This document shows, piece after piece, positions 8,603 to 17,141 of a stretch of 40,306 nt of DNA (position 1 is the first letter of the stretch; each line of letters opens with the position of its first letter). The translations under genes were made by a program, and so were the position numbers. Source of the DNA: Streptomyces himastatinicus ATCC 53653 (GTDB taxonomy: Bacteria; Actinomycetota; Actinomycetes; Streptomycetales; Streptomycetaceae); contig NZ_GG657754.1 of assembly GCF_000158915.1 (NCBI RefSeq), forward strand, positions 1,178,219 through 1,218,524, written 5' to 3'. The notes under the pieces were generated by a model. It was not told the origin of the DNA. It made no database searches and worked only from the letters and a program-made list of their open reading frames with translations.

Positions 8603-9100
8603 CATCCCGAAGCGCCATCACGCCCTTACAACGTTGCTGCACGGCGAGCGAAAACAGGAGGGGCCACATGCCCCTCTCCCTCACCATCCCGCGAGACCCG
8701 CCACGGACCCGGTGGAACTCGCCTCACCGGTCAAGCCGCTCACGGACCGTCGCGGGGTGGCACGGGACACGCCCGCTCCCGTCCGCGGCACACCGCGGTA
8801 CGGAAGGACTCGCATCGTCGGCACACCCGAGGGCTTCGCCGAAGCCGCCTCACGGACGGGCCGACGTGAGCACGAGCATCCTCTGCTCCGGCCCACGAGG
8901 CAGGGGAAGAGGACGTCCACCCGGAAGCGACACCGAGCAGCAGTACCTCCTGGGACCGCGCGGCACACACCCGGCCCAGGGCCACTCACCCGCCCGGGCC
9001 CCGGCCCTCTCTCCCGGCGTACCACGTCCGGCTGCCGGCCCTGCGCCGACCGTCCTCCGGCGACCGCCGCTCCCTCCCGCAATGTGACAAAGGAGTCCTC
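8603..9100 (+). other. 498-bp spacer without a recognisable gene inside the glycoside operon
   Basis: An ATG at 8668 has a good AGGAGG site and opens a 139-codon frame, but the product is Pro/Arg/Ser-rich low-complexity sequence and resembles no family I know. Other frames hold equally unconvincing products. It may be a decayed gene, a long leader of the symporter gene, or hold a promoter for the right half of the cluster. I saw no copy of the GACCNC-TGGTAAG operator here. Confidence 0.45.
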
Positions 9101-10453
9101 ATGCCTCACGACGACCGGGACATCGGTGTCGCAGAACCCTCTCCGACGGTGTCGGAACCGGGCGACGGCGGGCATCCGGCCGAGCCTCCGGCCCCCGCCC
9201 CCGAAGTGGAAGCTCCGCCGCTGCAGAAGGTCGGCAAGTCCTACCTCACCTGGTTGATGCTCGCCAGCTTCGGCGGCTCGCTGGCTTTGATGGTTCCGCT
9301 GTCCTACTCACTCGCACTGCGGATCTCCGACCTCGCCCCCGGGCACGAGGAGCAGCTCGGCTACATCACCGGCTCCGCTCAGTTCATCTACCTGGTCCTC
9401 AGCCCCGTGATCGGTCTCTGGAGCGACCGTACCCGCTCCCGCCTCGGCCGCCGGACCCCCTTCATGATCGTCGGTGCGCTGCTCGGCACCGTCGCACTCG
9501 CCGTGGTCGCCCTCGCGCCGACCGTCCTGCTGGTGGGCCTCGCGTGGGTGCTGGGCATGATCGGCTGGTCCACGGCCGGACAGGCCATCCAGAACATCCA
9601 GGCGGACCGGGTCCCCGAGGAGCAGCGGGGCCGTATCTCGGCTCTCACCAGCGTCATGACCCAGATCGCACCGGTCATCGGCATCGGCCTCGCGTACGCG
9701 GTGGCCTCCAGCACCCTCCTGGTGTTCCTGGTCCCCGGTCTCCTGGGAGCGGCCCTGGTGGTGCTCTTCCCGTTATTCAAGCCGGAGGGCGACTCCCGTG
9801 AGCTCGTGCACGTCCACGCCGTGACGCCGAAGGACCTGGTGGCCAGCTACGGGTTCAGTCCACGCGCCTACCCGGACTTCGGCTGGAACTGGCTCGGCCG
9901 CTTCGTCTTCTTCATGGGCCTGTACTTCAACACCACCTTCGGGACGTTCTTCTACGCCCAGCGGCTGGACATGCCGGTCAAGGAGGTCGCCGGCATCGTG
10001 GCGGCGATCGGGATCCTCGGAGTGGTCGCGGCGACGGGTGGCGCCATCGGGGGCGGCTTCCTCTCCGACAAGCTCGGCCGGCGCAAGCTGTTCACGCTCA
10101 TCGGTTCCGCGCTCTTCGTCACCGGGGCGGTCACGGAGGCGTTCGCGCACTCGCTGCCCCAGCTCGTCATCGGCGCCGTTCTCATGCAACTCGCCATCGC
10201 GGTGTTCAGCGCCGTCGACCAGGCGATCGTGTTCGCCGTCCTGCCCGACCGGGCCCAGGCCGGCCGCTACCTGGCGGTGGTCGCCTTCGCCCAGAAGATC
10301 CCCAGCGCCATCGCCCCGCTGATCGCCCCGCTCATCATCACCGTCGGCGCCACGGGCGGCGAGAAGAACTACACACAGCTCTACCTGATCGGCGCGGTCC
10401 TCGCGCTGGCCGGCGGCCTCATCGTCAAGTTCAAGGTGAAGTCGGTCCGGTAG
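9101..10453 (+). CDS. MFS/GPH-type sugar or glycoside symporter
   Basis: A 450-residue membrane transporter with about 12 hydrophobic segments after a Pro/Glu-rich cytoplasmic tail of about 45 residues. The loop DRTRSRLGRRTPFM near residue 108 matches the loop 2-3 signature of glycoside and sucrose symporters. The equivalent second-half motif is SDKLGRRK near residue 324. A clear AAAGGAG site precedes the ATG. Because the hydrolases around it are all cytoplasmic, this carrier probably imports intact glycosides with a cation. Export of aglycone is the alternative. It is followed 54 bp later by the rhamnosidase gene. Confidence 0.85.
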   Translation: MPHDDRDIGVAEPSPTVSEPGDGGHPAEPPAPAPEVEAPPLQKVGKSYLTWLMLASFGGSLALMVPLSYSLALRISDLAPGHEEQLGYITGSAQFIYLVLSPVIGLWSDRTRSRLGRRTPFMIVGALLGTVALAVVALAPTVLLVGLAWVLGMIGWSTAGQAIQNIQADRVPEEQRGRISALTSVMTQIAPVIGIGLAYAVASSTLLVFLVPGLLGAALVVLFPLFKPEGDSRELVHVHAVTPKDLVASYGFSPRAYPDFGWNWLGRFVFFMGLYFNTTFGTFFYAQRLDMPVKEVAGIVAAIGILGVVAATGGAIGGGFLSDKLGRRKLFTLIGSALFVTGAVTEAFAHSLPQLVIGAVLMQLAIAVFSAVDQAIVFAVLPDRAQAGRYLAVVAFAQKIPSAIAPLIAPLIITVGATGGEKNYTQLYLIGAVLALAGGLIVKFKVKSVR

Positions 10454-10507
10454 CGGTAAGGGCGACGGTCCTCGGAAACGACAGATCCCTCTCGTAGAAG
10501 GCAGAAC

Positions 10508-13168
10508 ATGCACAACGCACCGTACGACCTGGACATCGACAGCGGCGGTGACCGGTTCCCCGTGTCGGGGCCCGCACCTCGCCTGTCGTGGAAGCCGCCG
10601 TCGGACGCGGATGGCTCGGTGGAATACGAGCTGGAGTGCACCGTCGACGGCGAACATCGACCCACGGTGACGACCGCCGTCGGCCAGCACCGGTTCGTAC
10701 CCTGGCCCTGGGCGGCGCCGGGCAGCGGCGCTCGGGTGGCCTGGCGGGTCCGGGCCCGCGACGCCGAGCGCCCGTCGCCGTGGTCGCGGTGGCACGCCTT
10801 CGAGGTCGGCCTACTCGACGGGGACTGGCAGGCCCGCTGGATCTCCCCGGCCGAGCCCGAGGGCCCGGGGTACGGCAGGCGCCTGGCGTACGTCCTTTCG
10901 GCAGGGTTCGACGCACAGGCCGGGGTGCGCTCGGCGCGGCTGTACGCGACAGCACTCGGCCTGTACGAGGCATACGTGAACGGGGAGCGGGCCGGCACCG
11001 CCCAGCTGTCGCCCGGCTCGACGTCGTACGACCGCACACTCCACGCACAGGCGTCGGACATGACCGGTGCCCTGCGCCCGGCCGGCAACCGGATCGAGAT
11101 CGTCCTCTCGGACGGTTGGTACCGGGGGCAGGTGGGCGCGTTCCGACAGCCGGCCGGCTGGGGTAGGGTCCTCGGCGCGCGGGCCGAGCTGCACATCGCC
11201 TACGAGGACGGCTCACGCCAGATCGTCCGCACCGACGAGACCTGGACGAGCGCGACGTCGGCCATCACCCGGGCCGACCTCATGGACGGGCAGACCACCG
11301 ACTTCCGCCTCCGCCCCGACAACGAGCGGCCCGTGCTCGTCGACCGGGTCGAGGCACCGACGATCGACTGGTCGCCGGCACCTCCGGTGCGGGTCGTCGA
11401 GTCGCGCCCCGCGCGGTCGGTCGAGCAGCTTGAGGACGGGCTGTGGATCGCCGACTTCGGCCAGAACGCCTCCGGCTGGATCAGCCTGGGCGACCTCGGC
11501 CCAGCCGGGACGCACACCGTCATCGACTACGGCGAACACATTGCGGACACCGGCGATTTGATGACCAATCACCTGGACGCCACGCGTCCCGGTCAGGCCC
11601 CGGTTCCCTTCGTCCAGCGCGACGAGGTCGTCTCCGCGGGCGGCGGCGAGACCTTCGAGCCGCGCCACACCGTGCACGGTTTCCGGTACGCCCGCATCCG
11701 GCGCGACGGCGTCCCGCTCGATCCCACAAGCCTGACCATGCGCGTCGTCCACACCGACCTGCGCCGCACCGGCACCTTCGCGTGCAGCGACGACGACCTC
11801 AACCGCCTGCACGAGATCGTCGACTGGAGCTTCCGAGGCAATGCCGTCGACGTGCCCACGGACTGCCCGACCCGCGAACGCCTCGCCTGGACCGGCGACT
11901 ACCAGGTCTTCGCGCCGACCGCCACACGGCTGTACGACGTCCTCGGTTTCAGCCGCAAATGGCTGCGCTCGGTCCGCGACGACCAGCTGCCCGACGGCCG
12001 GATCGCCAGCTTCTCGCCCGACGGCCGACGCATCAAACACCACCTCGACGACCAGTTCGCCCTGATGACCGGCTCCGCCGGCTGGGGCGACGCGATCGTC
12101 GCCGTCCCCTGGGAGCTGTACCAGTCCTACGGCGACCGGGATGTCCTCGCCGAGAACTGGGAGGCGATGGTCCGCTGGGTCGAATGGGCGCTGAACACCG
12201 CCCGCACCGCCCGCCACCACTCCCGCGTCGAGCGCTCCGCCGAGCCGCTGCCGCACGAACAGTACCTGTGGGACGGTTCCTTCCACTGGGGCGAGTGGGC
12301 CGAACCGAAGGCGAAGGCGGCCGACGGCACCCGCGTCGACCCCGTCCGGACCGACCCCGTCGCCTGGTTCATGGCCGACAAGGGCGAGATCGGCACCGCG
12401 TTCCTGTACCGCTCGACGATGACGCTGGCCCGCATCGCGGAGGTGCTGGACCGCGCCGAGGACGCGGCCCACTACACGGTGACCGCCGAGCGTGTCCGCG
12501 ACGCCTGGCGCGCCGAGTTCCTCACCCCCGACGGCCGCACCAGCGGCGACACCCAGGCCGGCTACGTCCGCGGGCTCTCCCTCGGACTCGTCCCCGACGA
12601 GCTGCGTGAGGCCGCCGCCATGCGTCTGGTCGAGCTGGTCCGCACCGCGGGAACCCACCTCACCACCGGCTTCCTCGCGACCGGCGACCTGCTCCCCGTC
12701 CTGGCCGACACCTGCCACGTCGATGTCGCCTATGCGCTGCTCTTCCAGCGCACCGCACCCTCCTGGCTGTACATGCTCGACCGCGGCGCGACCACCGTCT
12801 GGGAGGACTGGGAGGGTATCGACGACAACGGAACAGCCCACGACTCCCTCAACCACTACAGCAAAGGCGCCGTGATCCGCTTCCTGCACACCCACACCCT
12901 GGGGCTGCGGCAGGCACCGGGCTCGGTCGCCTGGGAGTCCTTCGAGGTCGCGCCCGTCCCCCACCCCTCCCTGACCTGGGCCCGGGGCACTCACGAATCC
13001 CCGCAGGGCACGATCGCGGTCGAGTGGAGGACGACCGGCGACGAATTCACGATCACGGTCGACGTGCCACCGGCCGGAACCGCGCGCGTGGTCTTCCCCG
13101 ACGGTACGACCGAGACCGCGGGGGCAGGCACCTTCACCACGACTCGCCCATACGGGAAGGGGCGTTGA
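10508..13168 (+). CDS. Alpha-L-rhamnosidase (GH78)
   Basis: An 886-residue GH78 enzyme that removes terminal alpha-L-rhamnose from glycosides by inversion. The N-terminal beta domains (about 1-330) include the family pieces LSWK and WQARWI and the substrate-binding region YGEHIADTGDL. The alpha/alpha barrel carries DCPTRERLAWTGD, in which Asp452, Glu457 and Asp464 have exactly the spacing of D567/E572/D579 in Bacillus RhaB; Glu457 is the proposed general acid. The likely base is Glu766 in TVWEDWEG. There is no signal peptide, so it acts in the cytoplasm. A GAAGG site lies six bases before the ATG. It is the last enzyme gene before tetR and fits removal of the outer rhamnose before glucuronidase and glucosidase act. 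Confidence 0.95.
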   Translation: MHNAPYDLDIDSGGDRFPVSGPAPRLSWKPPSDADGSVEYELECTVDGEHRPTVTTAVGQHRFVPWPWAAPGSGARVAWRVRARDAERPSPWSRWHAFEVGLLDGDWQARWISPAEPEGPGYGRRLAYVLSAGFDAQAGVRSARLYATALGLYEAYVNGERAGTAQLSPGSTSYDRTLHAQASDMTGALRPAGNRIEIVLSDGWYRGQVGAFRQPAGWGRVLGARAELHIAYEDGSRQIVRTDETWTSATSAITRADLMDGQTTDFRLRPDNERPVLVDRVEAPTIDWSPAPPVRVVESRPARSVEQLEDGLWIADFGQNASGWISLGDLGPAGTHTVIDYGEHIADTGDLMTNHLDATRPGQAPVPFVQRDEVVSAGGGETFEPRHTVHGFRYARIRRDGVPLDPTSLTMRVVHTDLRRTGTFACSDDDLNRLHEIVDWSFRGNAVDVPTDCPTRERLAWTGDYQVFAPTATRLYDVLGFSRKWLRSVRDDQLPDGRIASFSPDGRRIKHHLDDQFALMTGSAGWGDAIVAVPWELYQSYGDRDVLAENWEAMVRWVEWALNTARTARHHSRVERSAEPLPHEQYLWDGSFHWGEWAEPKAKAADGTRVDPVRTDPVAWFMADKGEIGTAFLYRSTMTLARIAEVLDRAEDAAHYTVTAERVRDAWRAEFLTPDGRTSGDTQAGYVRGLSLGLVPDELREAAAMRLVELVRTAGTHLTTGFLATGDLLPVLADTCHVDVAYALLFQRTAPSWLYMLDRGATTVWEDWEGIDDNGTAHDSLNHYSKGAVIRFLHTHTLGLRQAPGSVAWESFEVAPVPHPSLTWARGTHESPQGTIAVEWRTTGDEFTITVDVPPAGTARVVFPDGTTETAGAGTFTTTRPYGKGR

Positions 13169-13257
13169 GATGAGTGCGGCGACCACCCCTGACGCGGAGG
13201 AGGGGGCCGCGCTCCTGTCCGGCAGGGGACGGACCGCCGCCGGATCATTCGAATTCT

Positions 13258-13274
13258 GACCGCATGGTAAGCTT
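13258..13274 (+). promoter_or_regulatory. Second copy of the TetR-type operator candidate, upstream of tetR
   Basis: GACCGCATGGTAAGCTT lies 34 bp before the tetR start and is a near copy of the element at 4543-4559. This is what negative autoregulation would look like. It sits in an unusually AT-rich short patch (13245-13285), consistent with a promoter. Confidence 0.6.
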
Positions 13275-13307
13275 CTAGGTTGTTTCGTCGAGGAGGGTGA
13301 GCGCACC

Positions 13308-13922
13308 GTGGGGCAGGCAAGAGCGCGGGGACGGTACGCCAAGACACCGGCCCGTAGGGCGGAGATCGTACGGGCGGCGCGCGACAGCTTCGCCGAGCGC
13401 GGTTACGCCAAGGCCTCCCTGCGCGACATCGCCGAACGGGCCGGCATCACCCACGCCGGGCTGCTGCACCACTTCCGCAACAAGGACGAACTCCTCGCCG
13501 AGGTGCTCGCCGACCGCGACTCAGAGGAGTGGCGGCGGGGTCAGGACGAGGTCGACCGCCCCGACCAGCTCGGGCCCTTCCTCGCCGAACTCATCCGCCA
13601 CCACCAGAAGGCCCCCGAGCTGATGCGCCTGTGGATCGAGCTCGCGGCCGCGGCCTCACGACCGGACCATCCCGCGCACACCTACTTCGCCGAGCGCTAC
13701 GAACGCAGCCGCGCGCAGTTCGTCGACGGATTCCCCGACGAGAAGGCCCGCGCCCGGCTGCGCGAAGGCGTCGGTCCCGAGAACGCCGCGGTCCTCTTCC
13801 AGGCGGTGCTCACTGGGCTCCAGTTGCAGTGGATCCTCGACCAGGACCTCGACATCGTGGGGCCGGTCACCGACTTCGTACGGTTGCTGTTCGAGCGGGA
13901 CGAGGCCGAGGGCGTCGACTGA
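13308..13922 (+). CDS. TetR-family regulator of the glycoside cluster
   Basis: A 204-residue TetR-type repressor. The N-terminal helix-turn-helix is clear: RRAEIVRAARDSFAERGYAK, then SLRDIAERAGITHAGLLHHFRNKDEL (residues about 18-63). The C-terminal ligand domain is of the type seen in glycosidase-linked TetR regulators. The start is a GTG with GAGGAGGG upstream. It is co-directional with the glycoside genes, 140 bp after the rhamnosidase. With the paired operator-like sites, the simplest reading is that it represses itself and the GH1 promoter and is released by a sugar or glycoside ligand (inference). Confidence 0.88.
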   Translation: MGQARARGRYAKTPARRAEIVRAARDSFAERGYAKASLRDIAERAGITHAGLLHHFRNKDELLAEVLADRDSEEWRRGQDEVDRPDQLGPFLAELIRHHQKAPELMRLWIELAAAASRPDHPAHTYFAERYERSRAQFVDGFPDEKARARLREGVGPENAAVLFQAVLTGLQLQWILDQDLDIVGPVTDFVRLLFERDEAEGVD

Positions 13923-13949
13923 ACAAGGTCCGGACTCGACATCGAGATC

Positions 13950-14013
13950 AGCGGCGAACTGCCGCTCACCCCGGCCGGGCTCCGTCCGCTCTCCGTACGT
14001 GCGGACCGAGCCC
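13950..14013. terminator. Hairpins between convergent tetR genes
   Basis: AGCGGC-GAACT-GCCGCT (13950-13966) is followed by a longer stem GGGCTCCGTCCG (13977-13988) pairing with CGGACCGAGCCC (14002-14013) with one mismatch and a 13-nt loop. They lie in the 102 bp between two converging tetR stop codons, so the pair may serve as a bidirectional terminator. Confidence 0.6.
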
Positions 14014-14024
14014 AGGAGCATGCC

Positions 14025-14624
14025 TCACGTCGTCTCGCCCTGCTCCGGATGCGCTTCCAGCCCCCGGATACCCAGATCGACGAGCTGCTCGGCGAGCGCA
14101 TCGTTGAGCGGGCTGACTCCGAAGAGGAGGTGGAAGTAGATCGGCGCGTAGAACAACTGGGCTGCCGCGCTCGGGTCGAGGTCAGACCGGAAAACGCCTT
14201 CGTCGATGCCCCGGCGCATCAACTTCTCGACCGCCGCCGCGCGGTCGTTCCAGAAACGTGCACGGAAGTTGGCCATCGTCTCGGGGTCGTATTGCCCCTC
14301 GGCGACGATTTGGGATACCAGCTTCCCTTGTGGGCCGGCGTAGCGTGAGATCAGCGACTTGAGGTGCACCAGGAGGGCCTCGCGCACCGGTACCCCTTCG
14401 GGGATGCGGGTGTGTGCAAGGTGGCTCTCCATGAAGGCGTCGATGACGACTGCGGCCTTGCTCGGCCACCACCGGTAGATCGTCACCTTGCTGACCTTGG
14501 CCCGCTTGGCGATCGCCTCCATGGTCAGTTTCTGCACCGTGATGGCACGGCGTCCGTCACGGACAAGGAGGTCCATGGTCGCGTCGAGAATCGCTCGACG
14601 ACTCGATTCGCTTCGTACAGCCAC
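14025..14624 (-). CDS. TetR-family regulator of the aromatic operon (probable)
   Basis: A 199-residue TetR/AcrR-type protein. The helix-turn-helix reads LTMEAIAKRAKVSKVTIYRW with WPSKAAVVIDAF following (residues about 32-68). The C-terminal domain resembles the TetR C-terminal type with the YAPIYFHLLFG helix. The start is a GTG with no ribosome site but with TAATTT six bases upstream, so the mRNA is probably leaderless. It is the last gene on the minus strand after the transporter, with a CGATACG-type palindrome 76 bp upstream that recurs in front of the NMT1-like gene. It therefore probably controls the operon at 14.8-20.7 kb. Confidence 0.87.
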   Translation of the reverse strand: MAVRSESSRRAILDATMDLLVRDGRRAITVQKLTMEAIAKRAKVSKVTIYRWWPSKAAVVIDAFMESHLAHTRIPEGVPVREALLVHLKSLISRYAGPQGKLVSQIVAEGQYDPETMANFRARFWNDRAAAVEKLMRRGIDEGVFRSDLDPSAAAQLFYAPIYFHLLFGVSPLNDALAEQLVDLGIRGLEAHPEQGETT

Positions 14625-14699
14625 AGAGTCAAATTACCCCACGTGTGCGCGGACTCCCTGCTCCGGCAGGGGGTGCCAACGGGATACACCAGTCAAATA

Positions 14700-14712
14700 A
14701 TACGGAACGTAT
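14700..14712. promoter_or_regulatory. Palindrome ATACG-GAA-CGTAT upstream of tetR
   Basis: Perfect 5+3+5 inverted repeat in the spacer before the TetR gene at 14025-14624. It shares ATACGGAACGTATCG with the palindrome at 20754-20770 and is related to the one at 20868-20884. A TetR-type operator is the most likely meaning. Confidence 0.65.
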
Positions 14713-14773
14713 CGGATCGAAAGGATTACGCTGGGGCTCGGATGTATCTCTCCGGACCGCGCAGGGGCCCACG

Positions 14774-16021
14774 TCACGTCGGCAGCGAGGGCCTCCGGGA
14801 GGGTTGTGCGCCGGACGGCTGCGGCCGGCGCGTCGACCCGAATACCCAAGAGATCAGCGTGCACACGCCAAGTGCCAGACCGAGGACGCATACGCCGATC
14901 CACGTCCCGGCTCCGTAGGCCGCGCTGGTGAGCCCGGAGCCGACGGCCCCTCCGACGAAGTATGCCGTCATGTAGGCGGAGTTGACGCGACTCGGCGCAT
15001 CGGTCGCCAGCTGGTAGATGCGGCTCTGGTTGGTGACCTGAAGCGCCTGTACGGCCAGGGTGAAGGTCGCGGCACCGATGATGACAGGCGCGATGTGGTG
15101 ACCACCGAAGAACAGAACCACCCACGACAGAGCGAGCACGAGGCAGCTGAGTGTGGTCACCAGGCTGCCGTGGCCCCGATCGGCGAGCATACCCACGGGC
15201 CGAGCGGCCAGGCTGCCGATCGCGCCGAGCAACCCGAACAGGCCGATAGTGCCAACCGAGTAGTGGTAAGGGGGTCCGCTGAGGAGCATCGTCAGGGCGG
15301 TCCAGAGCACCGAGAAGCCGGCGAAGCTGAGGCCCCCGATCAACATCCGCACCCGCAATGCCGGCTCACTGGCCACGATCCGGACCGTGGAGACCAGAAG
15401 TGCGCCGTAGCCGAGGCGCACGGTAGGCGCGACCACAGGCATGCGCAGCCGCAGGACCAGGGCGAGCAGGGCCATGGCCACGGCAGCCGTACCGTAGACG
15501 GTGCGCCAGCCGGCGAGTTCGGCCAGGTACCCGGCCACGGTGCGGGCGAGCACCGAGCCCAGCAACAGCCCCATCGAGAGGGTGCCGACCACCCGGCCGC
15601 GGTGCTGTACCGGCGCAAGCTCGGTCGCGAACGGGATCAGCACCTGCGCAGTGGATGCCCCCGCCCCCGCGGCGGCGGCAGCAGCCAGGAACAGCGGTGT
15701 GGAAGTGGCCATTGCCATCACGCCCAGCGAGACCGCCGTCGCCAGCGACATCAGCGGCACGAACTTCGCACGGTTGACGAGGTCACCGAGCGGCAGCAGG
15801 AACAGCAGGCCCGCCGCGTAGCCCACCTGCGTCAGCGTGATCAGGAGCGCCGCGGTGGACGGCGATGTGTGCAGCCCGTGCGCGATGGCGTCGAGCAGCG
15901 GTTGCCCGTAGTAGAGGTTGGCCACGCACAATCCCGTGGCCGTGGCCAGGAGTCCGACGAGCCCGCCTCTCATCTGTGTGCTGTGCTGCTGATGGGAGTC
16001 CGCCTGGACACCGGCAGCCAT
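14774..16021 (-). CDS. MFS transporter (DHA1-like)
   Basis: A 415-residue permease with 12 predicted membrane segments. The first helix region contains the motif ANLYYGQPLLD, and the loop after helix 2 reads LGDLVNRAKFVPL. I chose the ATG at 16021 because AGAGGAGAA lies just upstream; the frame is open to 16060 but an upstream start would lack a ribosome site. It follows the FAH-family gene by 75 bp on the same strand. Its place in an aromatic catabolic operon suggests uptake of the aromatic acid or export of a toxic intermediate. The sequence resembles arabinose/drug efflux-type members, so the direction is unsure. Confidence 0.85.
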   Translation of the reverse strand: MAAGVQADSHQQHSTQMRGGLVGLLATATGLCVANLYYGQPLLDAIAHGLHTSPSTAALLITLTQVGYAAGLLFLLPLGDLVNRAKFVPLMSLATAVSLGVMAMATSTPLFLAAAAAAGAGASTAQVLIPFATELAPVQHRGRVVGTLSMGLLLGSVLARTVAGYLAELAGWRTVYGTAAVAMALLALVLRLRMPVVAPTVRLGYGALLVSTVRIVASEPALRVRMLIGGLSFAGFSVLWTALTMLLSGPPYHYSVGTIGLFGLLGAIGSLAARPVGMLADRGHGSLVTTLSCLVLALSWVVLFFGGHHIAPVIIGAATFTLAVQALQVTNQSRIYQLATDAPSRVNSAYMTAYFVGGAVGSGLTSAAYGAGTWIGVCVLGLALGVCTLISWVFGSTRRPQPSGAQPSRRPSLPT

Positions 16022-16096
16022 GGTTCTCCTCTGGAGTCGGGTGGTAACCGTCGGGCTCATCGCACCAGCCGATGCGCCCGACGGGCCGGGATACCG

Positions 16097-17050
16097 CTAC
16101 TTGCAGAACGTGCGCTGGGTGCCGAGTCCGGTGATCTCGCACTCCATCACATCGCCCGGCCGCAGGAAGCGGCCGTAGTGCGAACCGTTCCCCTGCGGCG
16201 AGCCGGTGATGAGCATGTCGCCCGGCTGCAGGACCATGCGGTGCGAGGCGTACGAGATCAGGGCGGGGATGTCGAAGATCATGTCGCCCGTATTGCCCTT
16301 CTGCATGACCTCTCCGTTGAGCCGCAGCGTGATGTCCAGGTCGTGCGGATCGGACACGAAGCGCGCCGGGACGACGTAGGGGCCCGTGGGATAGAAGCCG
16401 GGCTGGTTCTTCGAGCGCATCCAGTCGGTGCCCATCATCGGGATATCCGGGCGAGGCACCAGGCTGCGCGTCGTCAGGTCGTTGCAGATGGTGTACCCGG
16501 CGACGACGGACATGGCCTCCTCGCGGCTCACGTCGCGCGCCTCGCGCCCGATGATCACGCCCAGTTCGAGCTCCCAGTCGTGGTTCTCGCCGAGGGAGGG
16601 GAGGACGAGGTGGTCGTACGGGCCGTTGATCGCGGACGGGGCCCCGATCCAGACGTACGGTTCGCCGTTCGCGCGGCGTTCGTCGATCTCCCGTGCAGCC
16701 TGCTCGCGCAGTTCGTCCTCCGTGGCGTCCGCCTTGCCGAGGCGGTGCGCGACCGTGATCTGGATGACGTGCTCGCGGTAGTTGGCTCCGGCGGCGATGA
16801 TCTGGCCGGGCGGCTGCACAGGGGGAAGGACCCGCAGGTCGCCGACCGGCAGCCCCATGCCCTGGGGCTCGTCCGCGAGGGCCTGCAGTGCCTCGAGCGA
16901 GGCGTTCCAGTCGGCCAGCAGATCCCGAGTGCCGGCAGCCTCGGGAAGGACGGTCCGGGTGTTGTACACCCTGCCGTCCACGACGATGCCGGGGAACGGA
17001 CTGCCGGATTCTCCGGCGAACGTTCCCAGCGAAAAGGATGTGTTGCTCAT
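16097..17050 (-). CDS. Fumarylacetoacetate hydrolase (FAH) family protein
   Basis: A 317-residue FAH-fold enzyme. These metal-dependent enzymes cleave a C-C bond in acylpyruvates or isomerise/hydrate ring-cleavage products. The metal-binding acids are Glu160 and Glu162 in DWELELGVIIG and Asp191 in TICNDLTTRSL. Further family pieces are AAGANYREH (near 86), MGTDWMRSKNQPGFYPTGPY and ITGSPQGNG. GAGGAAACC lies directly before the ATG. It comes after the extradiol dioxygenase gene, so it most likely processes the ring-cleavage product. A 14-bp perfect hairpin in the 91-bp gap separates it from that gene. Confidence 0.9.
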   Translation of the reverse strand: MSNTSFSLGTFAGESGSPFPGIVVDGRVYNTRTVLPEAAGTRDLLADWNASLEALQALADEPQGMGLPVGDLRVLPPVQPPGQIIAAGANYREHVIQITVAHRLGKADATEDELREQAAREIDERRANGEPYVWIGAPSAINGPYDHLVLPSLGENHDWELELGVIIGREARDVSREEAMSVVAGYTICNDLTTRSLVPRPDIPMMGTDWMRSKNQPGFYPTGPYVVPARFVSDPHDLDITLRLNGEVMQKGNTGDMIFDIPALISYASHRMVLQPGDMLITGSPQGNGSHYGRFLRPGDVMECEITGLGTQRTFCK

Positions 17051-17094
17051 GGTTTCCTCGTAATCTCCGGTGAAGGCGGCCGAACGCGGCGGGT

Positions 17095-17134
17095 GGAGCG
17101 GGCTGTCCTGGCGGTGAGCTGGACAGCCCGCTCC
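17095..17134 (-). terminator. Perfect 14-bp hairpin inside the aromatic operon
   Basis: GGAGCGGGCTGTCC (17095-17108) and its exact complement at 17121-17134 with a 12-nt loop lie between the dioxygenase stop and the FAH-family start. The stem is GC-rich with no T-run. It may be a terminator or attenuator that reduces expression of downstream genes, or an mRNA-processing/stability element. Confidence 0.6.
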
Positions 17135-17141
17135 CCAGGGC

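Noticed and set aside
11213..13342. 709-codon minus-strand frame opposite the rhamnosidase
   Set aside because: Shadow of the GH78 gene with no motifs and no ribosome site.
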